Assembly (NCBI RefSeq): GCF_030929495.1 | Contig: NZ_JAVFWN010000009.1 | Location: 1-64,000, forward strand | DNA: 64,000 bases | DNA from: Nocardioides sp. LHD-245 | GTDB taxonomy: Bacteria; Actinomycetota; Actinomycetes; Propionibacteriales; Nocardioidaceae | Direction of reading: 5' to 3' | Part shown: one piece after another, positions 55,854 to 63,480 of the stretch | Numbering within the stretch: the stretch's first letter is position 1 | Layout of the letters: each line of letters starts with the position of its first letter | Made by a program: the position numbers and the translations under genes | The notes under the pieces: generated by a model | What the model saw: the letters and a program-made list of their open reading frames with translations, nothing else | The model's database searches: none | Told to the model about the DNA's origin: nothing

Positions 55854-57287
55854 ATGTCCCACGCCACCGCGACCGCGCCCACGCCGGGGACCGGTGAGCC
55901 CGACCCCCGCCGCTGGGGCACGCTCGCCTTCCTGGGCGCCGCCCAGCTGATGCTCATCGTCGACGTCACCGTCGTCGCCATCGCGCTTCCCCACGTCGGC
56001 GCCGACCTCGACCTCTCGCGGGCGGCCACGACCTGGGTGATCAGCGCCTACACCCTCGCGTTCGGCGGGCTGATGCTGCTCGGCGGCCGGGTGACCGACC
56101 TGCTGGGCTCGCGACCGGTGGTCCTCACCGGCCTCGCCCTGTTCACCGGCGCCTCCCTGGCCGCCGGCCTGGCCGACTCCGGCGGGGTGCTCGTCGGCAG
56201 CCGCGTCGCCCAGGGGCTCGGCGCAGCCCTGCTCTCTCCCGCCGCGCTGTCGGCGGTACTGCGGCTCTTCGAGGGCGAGGAGCGCAACCGCGCCCTCGGG
56301 GTGTGGTCCGCGCTCGGCGGCGGGGGCGCCGCTCTCGGGGTCCTCCTCGGCGGGGTGCTCACCGCGGGCCCGGGCTGGCCGTGGGTCTTCTTCGTCAACG
56401 TCCCCATCGGGATCGTGGTCGCGTTCGGCCTGGCCCGGCGCCTTCCCCCCGCCGCCCCCGCGCGTACGGCGACCGCGGCCCGGGCCCGGCTGGACCTGCT
56501 GGGCGCGCTGCTGGTCACCGCGGCCACCGGCACCGCGATCTACGCCCTGATCGGTGCCGGCGACCGCGGCTGGCTCAGCGGCCGCACCCTCGGCCTGCTG
56601 GCCGGCGCCGCGCTGCTCTACGTGCTGTTCGGCCTGCGCCAGCACGCCGCCGCCTCCCCGCTGATGGACCTGCGCCTGCTCACCCGGCGCCCGGTCGCGA
56701 GCGGCACCTTCCTCATCGTCGCGGCGACCGCGCTGATGGTCGCCGGCTTCTTCCTCGGCACCTTCTACCTCCAGCACCACGCCGGCCGGGGTCCGCTCGC
56801 GACCGGCCTGCTCTTCCTCCCGATCGCCGTGGCCACGGTGGTCGGCGCCACGGCCGGCGGTCACCTGATCGGGCGGGTCGGCGCCCGAGCGCTCGCGGTG
56901 GTGGGCTTCGTGGTCGCGGCAGCCGGGTTCGCCGTACCGGCTCTGCTCGACGGGTCGCTCGCCGTGGTCCTCGGCACCACCGTGGCCGCGCTCGGTCTGG
57001 GTGCCCTGTTCGTGGCCGCGTCGGCCACCGCCCTCGGGCACGTCCAGGCTCACGAGTCGGGGATCGTCTCGGGGATCGTCAGCACGTTCCACGAGTTCGG
57101 CGCCTCGCTCGGTGCCGCGGTGATCTCGAGCGTCGCCGCGGCCAGCATCGCCGGCGCCACGAGCACCGGCTTCGTCCACGGGTTCACCGTGGCGGCCGGC
57201 GTCGCGGCGGTCGCCGCCGTCCTCTCCCTCGTGTCCGTCCCCGGGCGCTCCCCCGGCGCCACCCATCCCACCGGAGGTCTGCACTGA
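55854..57287 (+). CDS. MFS multidrug efflux transporter, DHA2 (EmrB/QacA) type
   Basis: A 477-residue membrane protein with fourteen helices. Motif A-like GGRVTDLLGSRPV and motif C-like LGGGGAALGVLLGGVLT are visible, as is DVTVVAIALPHVGADL in helix one, which carries the DHA2 hallmark Asp. It should expel drugs or similar compounds with proton entry. The substrate is unknown. It overlaps the next small membrane gene in a TGATG junction. Confidence 0.9.
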   Translation: MSHATATAPTPGTGEPDPRRWGTLAFLGAAQLMLIVDVTVVAIALPHVGADLDLSRAATTWVISAYTLAFGGLMLLGGRVTDLLGSRPVVLTGLALFTGASLAAGLADSGGVLVGSRVAQGLGAALLSPAALSAVLRLFEGEERNRALGVWSALGGGGAALGVLLGGVLTAGPGWPWVFFVNVPIGIVVAFGLARRLPPAAPARTATAARARLDLLGALLVTAATGTAIYALIGAGDRGWLSGRTLGLLAGAALLYVLFGLRQHAAASPLMDLRLLTRRPVASGTFLIVAATALMVAGFFLGTFYLQHHAGRGPLATGLLFLPIAVATVVGATAGGHLIGRVGARALAVVGFVVAAAGFAVPALLDGSLAVVLGTTVAALGLGALFVAASATALGHVQAHESGIVSGIVSTFHEFGASLGAAVISSVAAASIAGATSTGFVHGFTVAAGVAAVAAVLSLVSVPGRSPGATHPTGGLH

Positions 57288-57775
57288 TGAACACGGTCCC
57301 GAACACCCGCGTCACCCGCGTCACCACTCGCGTCAGCACCCGACAGGTCCGCAGGTTCGCTCTCCACTACGGCGAGATGGTCGCCGCGATGCTGATCGGC
57401 ATGATGCTGCTCTGGCCGGTCTGGATGGTCGCGACCGGCGCCGCGGGCGACGGATCCTGGCTGCGCTCCGCGAGCGTCGAGACGCTCGTGATGGCGACCA
57501 CGATGGCGCTGCCGATGGCCGGCTGGATGCGCTTCCGCGGCCACCGCTGGGTCCCGATCGCCGAGATGTGTGCCGTCATGTACGCCGGCTTCGCGGTCGC
57601 GCTGCCCCTCCACTGGACCGGCGTCCTCGATGCCGGCGGGCTGATGCTGGTCGGTCATGTGGCGATGTTCGCGCTGATGCTGGCCGCGATGGCCTGGCGC
57701 TGGGAGGAGTACGCCGGCTGCCACGCCCCGCGCCGCGCCGAGCCCGACCGGGCGTCCACGATGATGGTGTCGTGA
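57287..57775 (+). CDS. Four-helix membrane protein of unknown function
   Basis: A 162-residue protein with four hydrophobic helices (about residues 28-50, 64-84, 90-112, 117-138) and short charged ends. It is not recognised. It lies between a DHA2 pump and a TetR repressor with overlaps on both sides (TGATG, GTGA), so it is certainly co-expressed with the pump and may modify it. The Met-rich helices (MVAAMLIGMMLL, EMCAVMY, MFALMLAAMAW) and a C-terminal CH pair could hint at metal contact, but this is speculation. Confidence 0.72.
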   Translation: MNTVPNTRVTRVTTRVSTRQVRRFALHYGEMVAAMLIGMMLLWPVWMVATGAAGDGSWLRSASVETLVMATTMALPMAGWMRFRGHRWVPIAEMCAVMYAGFAVALPLHWTGVLDAGGLMLVGHVAMFALMLAAMAWRWEEYAGCHAPRRAEPDRASTMMVS

Positions 57776-58383
57776 CCACCCGTCCCCTTCGTGCAGACGC
57801 GCGCCGCAACGTGGAGGCGATCCTCGACGCCGCCACCGCGACCCTGGCCCGGGACCCGGACGCCAGCATCAACGACATCGCGAAGGCCGCCGGCGTCGGC
57901 CGGGTGACCCTCTACGCGCACTTCGAGAACCGCGGCGGCCTGGTGGCGGCGGTCGTCGAACGGGCGATGCGGGAGGCGGAGGCGTCGCTGCGCGACGTCG
58001 ACCTCTCCGGTGACCCCGCGGCCGCCCTGGTCCGGCTGATCGACGCGACCTGGCAGGTCACCCTCCGGTACGGCGCCCTGGTGGTCGCCGCCGAGAAGAG
58101 CATGCCGGTCACCGAGATGGCCGCGGCGCACAGCGAGCCGCGCGCGCGGGCCCAGCGGCTCATCGACCACGGCCGCGCGCTGGGCCGCTTCCGCACCGAC
58201 CTCCCGGTGTCCTGGCAGGTGACGGCCATGCACGCCGTCACCCATGCGGCGGCGACGTCGGTGTACGCCGGCGAGCTGCCCGCCGACGAGGCCGCCCGTG
58301 CCATCGCGGCGACCATGCTGGGCCTGCTCACGCCGCCGGGCCAGGTGGTCCCCGACGTCGACGCACTGCGGGTCGGGCGATGA
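57772..58383 (+). CDS. TetR-family transcriptional repressor of the efflux operon
   Basis: A 203-residue regulator with an N-terminal HTH (VEAILDAATATLARDPDASINDIAKAAG then VGRVTLYAHFENRGGL) and a C-terminal ligand domain. GTG at 57772 overlaps the end of the preceding gene (GTGA). Being the last gene of the pump operon it probably represses its own promoter at 55793-55848 until an effector binds. Confidence 0.88.
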   Translation: MTTRPLRADARRNVEAILDAATATLARDPDASINDIAKAAGVGRVTLYAHFENRGGLVAAVVERAMREAEASLRDVDLSGDPAAALVRLIDATWQVTLRYGALVVAAEKSMPVTEMAAAHSEPRARAQRLIDHGRALGRFRTDLPVSWQVTAMHAVTHAAATSVYAGELPADEAARAIAATMLGLLTPPGQVVPDVDALRVGR

Positions 58384-58388
58384 TCTGC

Positions 58389-58394
58389 GACACT
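58389..58394 (+). promoter_or_regulatory. -10 box for the trp leader transcript
   Basis: GACACT ends six bases before the GTG at 58401 that opens the leader peptide, the same spacing as other leaderless starts here. No convincing -35 is seen; the region is inside the end of the tetR gene. Confidence 0.45.
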
Positions 58395-58400
58395 GTGCGG

Positions 58401-58439
58401 GTGTCGACCCCGATGACCTTCACCTGGTGGCCCGCCTGA
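58401..58439 (+). CDS. Trp leader peptide of the trpS attenuator
   Basis: GTG TCG ACC CCG ATG ACC TTC ACC TGG TGG CCC GCC TGA encodes a 12-residue peptide with two adjacent Trp codons at positions 9 and 10, one of the rarest residue pairs to appear by chance. It lies between tetR and trpS and is followed at once by mutually exclusive hairpins. The GTG is preferred because of the GACACT box; the in-frame ATG at 58413 would also contain both Trp codons. Its function is to stall the ribosome when charged tRNA-Trp is scarce. Confidence 0.8.
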   Translation: MSTPMTFTWWPA

Positions 58440-58440
58440 C

Positions 58441-58491
58441 GGCGGCCGCCCCTCGACACCTCTCCCACCACCGGCCGCCCACGGGCGGCCG
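58441..58491 (+). promoter_or_regulatory. Ribosome-mediated transcription attenuator
   Basis: The terminator stem is CGGCCGCCC (58472-58480) with GGGCGGCCG (58483-58491), followed by a modest pyrimidine run. GGCGGCCG (58441-58448) can pair instead with CGGCCGCC (58472-58479), which prevents the terminator. A ribosome stalled on the Trp codons at 58425-58430 leaves 58441-58448 free, so read-through follows; one that reaches the stop at 58437 covers it, so the terminator forms. The U run is weak, as in other GC-rich actinobacteria. Confidence 0.72.
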
Positions 58492-58545
58492 TCGTGCTTC
58501 TCCGGCCGGTGCCGGCGCCCGTGGGCTTCATCCCCAGGAGCACCC

Positions 58546-59502
58546 ATGTCCCGACGCCTCTCCCTCCTCACCCCGAGCGGTCGGCTGACCCTCGGCAACC
58601 TCCTCGGCGCGCTGCGCCCGATGCGCGCGGCCCAGGCCGAGGCCGACTGCTTCTACGGCATCTCCGACCTGCACGCCCTCACGACGCCCCGCTCTCCCGA
58701 GACGCTGCGCGGCGCGATCACCGAGCAGGCCACGCTGCTGCTGGCGGCGGGGCTCGACGGCAGCACGCTGTTCCGGCAGAGCCGGGTGCCGGCGCACGCC
58801 GAGCTCGCGTATCTGCTGGAGTGCGTCGCAACCACCGGCGAGCTCGGCCGGATGATCCAGTTCAAGGAGAAGTCGCGCCGCCAGGACTCGGTCCGCGCCT
58901 CGCTGTTCACCTACCCGGTGCTGATGGCCGCCGACATCCTGCTCTACCGCCCCACCCAGGTCCCGGTCGGCGACGACCAGCGCCAGCACCTCGAGCTCAC
59001 CCGAGACCTCGCCCTGCGGTTCAACACGACCTACGGCGAGGTGTTCACACTCCCCGAGATCACCGTGCCGCCCGCCGGCGCGCGGGTGATGGACCTCGCC
59101 GAGCCGGACCGGAAGATGAGCAAGTCCGGACCCGACGGCGGGTCGATCGCGCTGCTCGACCCGCCGGACGTCGTACGCCGGAAGGTCGCCCGCGCCGTCA
59201 CCGACTCCGAGACCGGGCCGGACGCCGTGCGCGCCGCCCGGGCCGCCAAGCCGGGCGTCACCAACCTGATCGAGATCCTGGCCGCCTGCGGCGGCTCGGC
59301 AGACGGGATCACGACCTACGGCGCCCTGAAGACGGCCGTGACCGACGCCGTCGTGGCGGAGCTGGAGCCGCTCCAGGAGCGCTACCGAGCCCTCGCCGCG
59401 GACCCCGTCCACGTCACGGAGGTGTACGCCCGCGGGGCCGAGCGGTGCCGCGAGGTCACCGCGCCCGTCCTGGCCGCCGCGCGGAGCGCGATGGGGCTGT
59501 GA
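58546..59502 (+). CDS. trpS: Tryptophanyl-tRNA synthetase, probable auxiliary copy
   Basis: A 318-residue class I synthetase. The HIGH-equivalent is TPSGRLTLGNLLGA and the KMSKS loop is RKMSKSGPDG. FTYPVLMAADILLY and VPVGDDQRQHLELTRD are typical. It charges tRNA with Trp in the cytoplasm. The attenuator in front, and the position between bldN and proC, match the inducible second TrpRS of Streptomyces that confers indolmycin resistance. Whether a main trpS exists elsewhere cannot be seen. AGGAG lies six bases before the ATG. Confidence 0.93.
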   Translation: MSRRLSLLTPSGRLTLGNLLGALRPMRAAQAEADCFYGISDLHALTTPRSPETLRGAITEQATLLLAAGLDGSTLFRQSRVPAHAELAYLLECVATTGELGRMIQFKEKSRRQDSVRASLFTYPVLMAADILLYRPTQVPVGDDQRQHLELTRDLALRFNTTYGEVFTLPEITVPPAGARVMDLAEPDRKMSKSGPDGGSIALLDPPDVVRRKVARAVTDSETGPDAVRAARAAKPGVTNLIEILAACGGSADGITTYGALKTAVTDAVVAELEPLQERYRALAADPVHVTEVYARGAERCREVTAPVLAAARSAMGL

Positions 59503-59535
59503 GGCCTGTCGGCGGCCGCTGGCAGACTGCTCCAC

Positions 59536-60228
59536 ATGACGTTCCAGGCCCTGCTCCTCGACCTGGACGACACCCTGGTGGACCATCGTGGCGCGGCCGA
59601 CCGGGGCCTCCGGGCGTGGCTGAGCGGGCTGGGCCTGGCCGACTCGCCGTCCGATCTCGAGGCGCATGTCGAGCGCTGGTTCGTGCTCGAGGCGCGCCAC
59701 TACGAGCGGGCCCAGCGCGGCGAGGTGACCTACGTCGAGCACCGCCGGGCGCGGATCCGCGACTTCCTGCCGGGCTGGGACCTGTCCGACGACACCCTCG
59801 CCGACGACGTCTACGCCGGCTTCCTCGGCTACTACCGCGCCGCCTGGCGGGCCTTCGACGACGCCGCCGCCGCGATCGAGAGGTTCCGCCGCTCGGGGCT
59901 GCCGGTCGGCATCCTCACCAACGGCGAGCTGTCCGTCCAGACCGAGAAGCTGCGCCGCACCGGTCTGCTGCGCGCCGACGTCCCCGTCTTCGCGTCCTCC
60001 GCCCTGCCGGCGGCCAAGCCCGACCCGCGCTCCTACCTCGCCGCCTGCGCGGGCCTCGGCACCGACCCCGGCGCGACGCTCATGGTCGGCGACTCACTGC
60101 GCCACGACGTCGTCGGCGCGCAGCGCGCCGGCCTGCAGGCGCGACTGCTCGACCGCTACGGACGCCACGACGCCCGCCGCTCCGGCGCTCGGGTGCAGAC
60201 CGTGCGCGGCCTGGCCGAGCTGGTCTGA
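59536..60228 (+). CDS. HAD-superfamily hydrolase
   Basis: A 230-residue phosphatase-like protein with LLLDLDDTLVDHRG (nucleophile DxD), TNGELSVQTEKLRR, the Lys in AAKPDPRSYLAAC and VGDSLRHDVVGA. A cap domain of about 70 residues follows the first motif, as in the YjjG/phosphoglycolate phosphatase group. The substrate is unknown. CAGACT ending seven bases before the ATG may be a leaderless -10. Confidence 0.87.
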   Translation: MTFQALLLDLDDTLVDHRGAADRGLRAWLSGLGLADSPSDLEAHVERWFVLEARHYERAQRGEVTYVEHRRARIRDFLPGWDLSDDTLADDVYAGFLGYYRAAWRAFDDAAAAIERFRRSGLPVGILTNGELSVQTEKLRRTGLLRADVPVFASSALPAAKPDPRSYLAACAGLGTDPGATLMVGDSLRHDVVGAQRAGLQARLLDRYGRHDARRSGARVQTVRGLAELV

Positions 60229-60245
60229 GCGACCGGCTCTTGGCC

Positions 60246-60332
60246 GTTGAGTCGTCGGTTCTGACCCGTTGAGTCGTCGGTTCTGACCCGACGACTATCG
60301 GCAACTCGACGGGTCAGAAGTGACGACTCAAC
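60246..60332. repeat. Palindromic intergenic element, type A, second copy
   Basis: TTGAGTCGTCGGTTCTGACCCG is present twice in tandem (60247-60268 and 60269-60290), and an inverted copy with two changes follows at 60310-60332. GGCAACTCGAC at 60300-60310 resembles the GGCAACTCAAC word in nuoG. The element fills the gap between the convergent HAD and proC genes. The unit is the same as in the element at 20242-20367. Confidence 0.8.
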
Positions 60333-60339
60333 TCCTCGG

Positions 60340-61158
60340 TCAGCTCCCCAGCTCGCGGGAGCGGTCCCGGGCGGCCTCGAGCGCGGCGAGGAACGCGGCA
60401 CGCACCCGGTGCACCTCGAGCTCGCGCAGGGCCGCGGCCGTCGTCCCGCCGGGCGAGGTGACCTGCTCGCGCAGCACCGCGGGGTGCTCGCCGGTCTCTC
60501 GGAGCATGGTCGCGGAGCCGACCAGGGTCTGGATGACGAGCTCCTGCGCGATGGTGCGCGGCAGGCCGAGGTGGACGCCCGCCTCGATCATCGACTCGAC
60601 CACGAAGAAGACGTACGCCGGGCCGGAGCCGCTGATCGCCGTGACGGCGTCCTGCTGACCCTCGGGCACCCGCACGACCCGCCCGACCGACGCCATCAGC
60701 TCCTCGGCCTCGGCGAGGTGGCTCTCGTCGCAGTGGGTCCCCGGCGAGATCGCCGCCATGCCCTGGTCGACGAGCGCGGGCGTGTTGGGCATGACCCGGA
60801 CGACGGCGACGCCGTCGGGTACGCGGGACTCGACGAAGCCGGTGGTGATGCCGGCGGCGAGGGACACGAGCAGCTGGCCGGGGCGCAGGGCCGGGGCCAG
60901 CTCGGCGAGGACGTCGGCCATGTCCTGCGGCTTGACCACGAGCAGCACGGTGTCGGCCGCGGCGGCGGCGGCGATGTCGTCGACCACGCGGACGGCGTAC
61001 CGCTCCGCGAGCTCCACCGCGCGCTCCGCCCGCTTCTCGACCACCACCAGCGCCTCGGCGCTCCGGCCGGCCCGGATCAGACCGGACAGCAGGGTCTCCC
61101 CCATCACACCCGCACCGATGACAGCTGTCCGCTTCTCGCCCACGTCCTGCTCACTCAC
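60340..61158 (-). CDS. proC: Pyrroline-5-carboxylate reductase
   Basis: A 272-residue enzyme for the last step of proline synthesis. It has the NAD(P)-binding VIGAGVMGETLLSGLIRAG, VVRVMPNTPALVDQGM, SGSGPAYVFFVVESM and the C-terminal family signature VIQTLVGSATML...TSPGGTTAAALREL. GTG start with AGAAGG directly upstream. It faces the trpS/HAD side across a palindromic element. Confidence 0.95.
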   Translation of the reverse strand: MSEQDVGEKRTAVIGAGVMGETLLSGLIRAGRSAEALVVVEKRAERAVELAERYAVRVVDDIAAAAAADTVLLVVKPQDMADVLAELAPALRPGQLLVSLAAGITTGFVESRVPDGVAVVRVMPNTPALVDQGMAAISPGTHCDESHLAEAEELMASVGRVVRVPEGQQDAVTAISGSGPAYVFFVVESMIEAGVHLGLPRTIAQELVIQTLVGSATMLRETGEHPAVLREQVTSPGGTTAAALRELEVHRVRAAFLAALEAARDRSRELGS

Positions 61159-61268
61159 CTTCTGGAGACCAACGACGTGAGGAAGAGTCTCAGGTCGGCC
61201 GGGCGCTCCGCCAGTCGCCGCGTCAGGTGGGCCACACCCCTCGGTGCCGTCGGGCAGCTGCGGCCCGT

Positions 61269-61292
61269 CCGTCGCCGGAGCCCCGGCGACGG
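61269..61292. terminator. GC-rich hairpin after the ABC permease gene
   Basis: CCGTCGCCGG (61269-61278) and CCGGCGACGG (61283-61292) form a perfect 10-bp stem with a four-base loop, eight bases beyond the permease stop on the minus strand. There is no U run, so it may act as an I-shaped actinobacterial terminator or only protect the mRNA end. Confidence 0.55.
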
Positions 61293-61299
61293 CGCCTTC

Positions 61300-62034
61300 T
61301 CAATCGGTACGACGTCGCAGGGTCGCGGCGCCGAGCGCGAGCGCCGCGAGGGCGAAGGCCACCACGATGCCCACGTCGCGCCAGACCTCGCCGGTCCGGG
61401 TGCTCGTGGCGAGGTGCTCCATCGCGTCGACCGCCCAGGTCAGCGGCAGCACGTTCGCCACCGTCTCGAGCACCTCCGGCAGCCGGTCCCGCGGGACGAT
61501 CAGCCCGCAGAGCAGGATCTGCGGCACCACCACGGCGGGCAGGAACTGCACCGCCTGGAACTCGGTGCGGGCGAACGCCGACACGAACAGCCCGAGCGCC
61601 GTGCCGAGCACCGCGTCGGCGACGCCCACCACCACCAACAGCACGTCCGGGCCGCGCAGGTCGAGGTCGAGCAGCCCGATCGCGACACCCGCCGCCAGCG
61701 CTGCCTGGACCGCCGCCACCGCCCCGAACGCGAGCGCGTACCCGCACAGGAAGTCCAGCCGGCCCATCGGCATCGTGAACAGCCGCTCCAGAGTGCCTCC
61801 GGAGCGCTCCCGGAGCGTCGTGATGCTGGTGACGAGGAACATCACGAAGAACGGGAAGATCGCCAGCAGCGCCGGGCCGATCCGGTCGAAGACCAGCGGC
61901 GTGTCCTGGAAGATCCACCACAGCAGCGCCTGCAGCAGGCACGGCAGCACCAGCAGCATCGCGAGGGTGCGGTGGTCGCGGCGCAGCTGGGTCAGCACCC
62001 GGACCGCCACGGCCAGCGTCACCCGGGGCGTCAT
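61300..62034 (-). CDS. ABC-2 type transporter permease
   Basis: A 244-residue membrane protein with six helices and the ABC-2 signature region LRERSGGTLERLFTMPMGRLDFLCGY, followed by QFLPAVVVPQILLCGLIVP. Together with the ATPase gene, which overlaps it by ATGA, it forms a drug or lipid exporter of the DrrAB/YadH kind. The substrate is unknown. Confidence 0.9.
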   Translation of the reverse strand: MTPRVTLAVAVRVLTQLRRDHRTLAMLLVLPCLLQALLWWIFQDTPLVFDRIGPALLAIFPFFVMFLVTSITTLRERSGGTLERLFTMPMGRLDFLCGYALAFGAVAAVQAALAAGVAIGLLDLDLRGPDVLLVVVGVADAVLGTALGLFVSAFARTEFQAVQFLPAVVVPQILLCGLIVPRDRLPEVLETVANVLPLTWAVDAMEHLATSTRTGEVWRDVGIVVAFALAALALGAATLRRRTD

Positions 62035-62756
62035 ACCGCGTCCCCTCCGGCGACACCCTCCACGATCGCGAGGAAGGCGGACTCGATGTCGTCCGCGCCC
62101 TGCGACCCCTTGATCTCGGCGGGCGTGCCGTGAGCGATGATCCGGCCCTCCCGCATCAGCAGCAGCGCATCGCAGCGCTCCGCCTCGTCCATCACGTGAC
62201 TCGACACCAGGACGGCGGTGCCGGCATCGGCGATCCGGTGGAAGAGCGCCCACAGGTCGCGCCGCAGCACCGGGTCGAGGCCGACCGTCGGCTCGTCGAG
62301 CACCAGCAGCGCGGGCGTGCCCAGCAGCGCTACGGCCAGCCCCACGCGCGAGCGCTGGCCGCCGCTGAGTCGTCCGGCCACCGCGTCGCGGTGACCGGTC
62401 AGGTCCACCGCCGCCAGACTCTCCTCGGCCGCGGCGGGCGGCAGGCCCAGCACCCGCGCGAAGAAGCGCAGGTTCTCGAGGACCGTCAGGTCGTCGTACG
62501 TGCTGGCGGACTGGGTCTGGTAGCCGACCCGGTCGCGCAGCGGCGCGCTGCCCGCCGGCTTCCCGAGCACGCTGACCGTGCCTGCGGCCACCCGCTGCAC
62601 ACCGACGATGCTGCGCAGCAGCGTGGACTTGCCGCACCCGGACGGGCCGAGCAGTCCGGTCACGCCGGCGCCGACCACGACGTCGAGGCCGTCGAGCACC
62701 GGCCGGCCGCCCCGGACGACCCGGAGCCCTTCGATCACCACGACCGAATTCATCAT
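62031..62756 (-). CDS. ABC transporter ATP-binding protein
   Basis: An approximately 241-residue ATPase with Walker A GPSGCGKSTL, the Q-loop YQTQSASTYDDLTV, signature LSGGQRSRVGLAVAL, Walker B LLVLDEPTVGLDP and the H-loop VSSHVMDEA. It powers the permease encoded next. Two adjacent ATG codons (62756 and 62753) are possible starts. No ribosome binding site precedes them; CATTAT ending seven bases upstream and TTGCGC 17 bases before that suggest a leaderless transcript. Confidence 0.9.
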   Translation of the reverse strand: MMNSVVVIEGLRVVRGGRPVLDGLDVVVGAGVTGLLGPSGCGKSTLLRSIVGVQRVAAGTVSVLGKPAGSAPLRDRVGYQTQSASTYDDLTVLENLRFFARVLGLPPAAAEESLAAVDLTGHRDAVAGRLSGGQRSRVGLAVALLGTPALLVLDEPTVGLDPVLRRDLWALFHRIADAGTAVLVSSHVMDEAERCDALLLMREGRIIAHGTPAEIKGSQGADDIESAFLAIVEGVAGGDAV

Positions 62757-62792
62757 GTGTTGAATAATGCGCCTGGGCCGGCGGGTGCGCAA
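62748..62792 (-). promoter_or_regulatory. Leaderless promoter and candidate operator of the ABC exporter
   Basis: On the minus strand TTGCGC, a 17-base spacer and CATTAT precede the start codon by seven bases. ATTCA (62748-62752) and TGAAT (62761-62765) form a small inverted repeat over the start codon, in an AT-rich patch unusual for the region. The TetR gene upstream may act here. Confidence 0.45.
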
Positions 62793-62810
62793 CCCCCCGA
62801 CCGGGCAAGC

Positions 62811-62894
62811 AACACGCCGTCCACGCGTCATTGGAACGCTCAGATCGCCGCGATCCTGCTGATGACCGCCGGGCAGTCGGGTGGACGGCGTGTT
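62811..62894. repeat. Palindromic intergenic element, type D, perfect copy
   Basis: AACACGCCGTCCAC (62811-62824) and its exact reverse complement (62881-62894) bound an 84-base element with an inner palindrome GATCGC-C-GCGATC. The TAA stop of the TetR gene (62893-62895) is formed by the right arm. A related element lies at 52344-52453. Confidence 0.75.
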
Positions 62895-63480
62895 ACAGCG
62901 GGCCGGCGAGGAAGCCGTCGAGCACCGGCGCGTACGCCGCCACCAGCGCGTCGGCGTCCATCGCGACGATCGCGTCGGCCCGGACGACATAGCGCAGCAC
63001 GATGACGCCGATCACCTGACTCGCGACCAGCTGCATCCGCCGCTCCGGCGCGTCGACCCCCAGCGCCTCGCCCAGCGGCACCAGGACGACCGGCAGGAAG
63101 CCCCCGCGGAACAGCGCGTCGCCGCCGGGCTCCATCAGCCGGCGCACCATCGCCAGCAACGCGGGCCGCACCGCCGGGTCGTCCCAGACGCCGATCAGCG
63201 CGCGCAGCAACCGCTCGCCGGCACCCTCCACCGGGCCGACCACCTGCTCGGCCAGCACGGCGCGCGGGTCGACGGGGAGCTCCAGGGCGGCGACGAACAG
63301 GTCGTCCTTCGCGCCGAAGTAGTGGTGCACCAGCGCCGGGTCCACCCCTGCGTCGCCGGCGACCGCGCGGATCGTCGTACCCGTGAAGCCCGCCTCCGCG
63401 AACCGCGCCCGGGCCGCCTCCAGGATCGCGGCGCGCGTGTCGGGCCTGCCGCGGCGCCGGCCCCGGACCGGGGCGGTCAT
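62893..63480 (-). CDS. TetR-family transcriptional regulator
   Basis: A 195-residue regulator with an N-terminal HTH (ILEAARARFAEAGFTGTTIRAVA followed by GVDPALVHHYFGAKDDLF) and a C-terminal domain like those of the TetR_C repressors (QVIGVIVLRYV). ATG overlaps the sugar isomerase stop (ATGA), so the two are co-translated. It may control the ABC exporter 137 bases downstream. Confidence 0.88.
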   Translation of the reverse strand: MTAPVRGRRRGRPDTRAAILEAARARFAEAGFTGTTIRAVAGDAGVDPALVHHYFGAKDDLFVAALELPVDPRAVLAEQVVGPVEGAGERLLRALIGVWDDPAVRPALLAMVRRLMEPGGDALFRGGFLPVVLVPLGEALGVDAPERRMQLVASQVIGVIVLRYVVRADAIVAMDADALVAAYAPVLDGFLAGPL

